Below are positions 4,816 to 5,833 of a DNA stretch of 5,833 nucleotides, one piece after another (the stretch's first letter is position 1; the number at the start of each line of letters is the position of its first letter). Position numbers and translations under genes: made by a program. The notes beneath the pieces were generated by a model. It saw only the letters and a program-made list of their open reading frames with translations, did no database searches and was not told the DNA's origin. The stretch comes from Halobacteriales archaeon QS_9_67_15 (GTDB taxonomy: Archaea; Halobacteriota; Halobacteria; Halobacteriales; Haloarculaceae). The stretch is from the NCBI GenBank assembly GCA_003023165.1, contig PXSD01000130.1, positions 1-5,833 on the forward strand, written 5' to 3'.

Positions 4816-5664
4816 ATGAACGCGGAACTCGACACGCCGGTCCTCGACGACCACATGCACTTGGACCCCGTCCGCGGGCGCGGCGTCGAGGCCGCAGGCG
4901 AGTTCGCCGACAACGGCGGCACGCACCTACTGGTCGTCAACAAACCGTCGTGGCAGTTGCTCGACCGCCTGCCGAGCGAGGCCGCGGACTTCCGTGAGGT
5001 GTTCGACCTCACTGTCGACGTGGTCGAGCGCGCGACGGCGGAACTACCCGGCCGCGCGTGGCCCGTTCTCGGCGTCCACCCCGGGCTGGTCTCACAGCTC
5101 GTCGACGACGGGTACGACGCCGACGAAGCACGGGACCTGATGCAGACTGGACTCTCGACAGCCGCCGAGTACGTCGCCGATGGGCCGGCGCTCGCGCTCA
5201 AGTCCGGTCGACCGCACTACGACGTGAGCGACGCGGTCTGGGCGGCCTCGAACGACGTGATGCGACACGGGTTCGACCTCGCGAGCGAGACGGGCTGTGC
5301 GATCCAGCTCCACGCCGAGGGGAGCGAGGACTTCACCGAGGTCGCCGAGTGGGCGGAGGACCGCGGGTTGGCACCCGAGCGGGTCGTCAAGCACTACTCC
5401 GGTAGCCGACTCGACGGTATCACCAAGAGCGTCATCTCACACAAAGACGAACTGGAACTCGCGATCAAGGAGGACGAGCCGTTCATGATGGAGACGGACT
5501 ACATCGACGACCCGGACCGGCCGGGGGCGGTACTGGGCGTGAAGACCGTCCCGCGGCGGGTCCGCTGGCTCCGCAAGGAAGGATACGACGAGGCGATCCG
5601 GCGCGCACACGTCGAGACGCCCGCCGCGGTGTACGGGATCGACACCGAAAAAACGCTGGAGTAG
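4816..5664 (+). CDS. Archaeal TatD-related metal-dependent hydrolase (TIM-barrel amidohydrolase superfamily)
   Basis: 282 aa soluble protein, expected to be a cytoplasmic TIM-barrel hydrolase with one or two divalent metals. Visible metal-site motifs, in order: LDDHMHLDP (10-18) with the HxH pair H13/H15; VLGVHPG (84-90) with H88; ALKSGRPHY (127-135); AIQLHAEG (162-169) with H166; VKHYSG (191-196) with H193; and METDYIDD (225-232) with D228. This order is the TatD/COG1099-like pattern. In TatD enzymes (3'-5' DNA exonuclease or related activity) a Glu stands at about the position of Lys129 here, so a carboxylated-lysine bridge or a different substrate is possible. The substrate is not known and bacterial TatD function should not be assumed. 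The start is set by the T-rich box upstream and by the motif beginning 10 residues in; stop is TAG. It has its own promoter and is followed by a 25-bp tandem repeat. Confidence 0.88.
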   Translation: MNAELDTPVLDDHMHLDPVRGRGVEAAGEFADNGGTHLLVVNKPSWQLLDRLPSEAADFREVFDLTVDVVERATAELPGRAWPVLGVHPGLVSQLVDDGYDADEARDLMQTGLSTAAEYVADGPALALKSGRPHYDVSDAVWAASNDVMRHGFDLASETGCAIQLHAEGSEDFTEVAEWAEDRGLAPERVVKHYSGSRLDGITKSVISHKDELELAIKEDEPFMMETDYIDDPDRPGAVLGVKTVPRRVRWLRKEGYDEAIRRAHVETPAAVYGIDTEKTLE

Positions 5665-5677
5665 CCGAACGCGGAGT

Positions 5678-5802
5678 GCTGAGGCGGCCGATGCGGTGGT
5701 CTGAGACTGCGGCCGGTGCGGTGGTCTGGGACTGCGGTCGGTGCGGTAACATAAAACTGCGGCCGGTGCGGTAGCACGAAACTGCGGCCGGGGCGGTGGC
5801 CG
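5678..5802 (+). repeat. Tandem repeat, five units of exactly 25 bp
   Basis: Units start at 5678, 5703, 5728, 5753 and 5778. The shared core ACTGCGGCCGGTGCGGT begins at 5706, 5731, 5756 and 5781, exactly 25 bp apart; it is identical in the second and fourth units and has one substitution in each of the third (C to T) and fifth (T to G). The first unit is more diverged (13 of 17 core positions). The 8 bp between cores vary more. It lies 13 bp after the hydrolase stop codon. Because 25 is not a multiple of 3, the frames across it cycle, which argues against a coding repeat. Role unknown. Confidence 0.9.
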
Positions 5803-5811
5803 GGAGCGCGT

Positions 5812-5831
5812 GCCCGCGCAGGAGCGCGGGC
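5812..5831. other. Perfect 8-bp GC-only inverted repeat with 4-nt loop
   Basis: GCCCGCGC (5812-5819) and GCGCGGGC (5824-5831) are exact reverse complements around AGGA. It lies 10 nt after the tandem repeat and at the window edge, with no T-run visible before the edge. It could be a transcript-end hairpin for the hydrolase gene or for a convergent gene beyond the window, or chance in such GC-rich DNA. Confidence 0.55.
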
Positions 5832-5833
5832 CG

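Noticed and set aside
5483..5777. Two overlapping minus-strand frames both beginning MLPHRPQ
   Set aside because: The identical starts come from the 25-bp repeat read in shifted frames, and the rest is antisense to the hydrolase gene.
5678..5802. CRISPR array
   Set aside because: Units are contiguous 25-mers without unique 30-40 bp spacers, and no cas genes are present.

Overview
The window reads as chromosomal DNA from an extremely halophilic archaeon (class Halobacteria). Base composition is GC-rich with strong third-position GC, the predicted proteins are Asp/Glu-rich, and nearly every gene start has an AT-rich TATA-like box about 25-32 nt upstream of the ATG with no well-placed Shine-Dalgarno. 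That is the pattern of leaderless haloarchaeal transcripts. I cannot assign a genus from sequence alone. No rRNA, tRNA, transposase, integrase or CRISPR array was seen.

Layout. On the minus strand, positions 1-1161 hold most of a secreted arylsulfotransferase-like beta-propeller protein whose C-terminus lies outside the window. Just upstream of it, also minus, 1196-2992 encodes a CPA1 (NhaP-like) sodium/proton antiporter with a long cytoplasmic tail and altered signature motifs. A 139-nt divergent promoter region separates it from the plus-strand block: a NYN-domain (PIN-like, TIGR00288-type) putative nuclease (3132-3635), a 31-codon single-membrane-segment mini-protein (3693-3788), a membrane-anchored or secreted protein with a Thr/Pro linker and a divergent CAP/SCP-like domain (3875-4738), and an archaeal TatD-related metal-dependent hydrolase (4816-5664). 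The right edge (5678-5802) holds five head-to-tail copies of a 25-bp repeat, followed by a GC-rich hairpin at 5812-5831.

How the genes relate. Each plus-strand gene appears to have its own promoter, so this looks like a run of independently transcribed housekeeping and envelope genes rather than an operon for one pathway. Three or four products act at or outside the membrane (sulfotransferase-like protein, antiporter, mini-protein, CAP-like protein). The most unusual points are (i) the mini-protein aligns without gaps to the N-terminal anchor of the CAP-like protein immediately downstream, suggesting a local duplication or a shared membrane-targeting module; (ii) the antiporter lacks both the Asn of the CPA1 'ND' motif and the Arg of the 'GGLRG' motif; (iii) the CAP-like domain lacks the second conserved His; and (iv) there is a clean 25-bp tandem repeat after the hydrolase gene. 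I see no clear defence system or mobile element.
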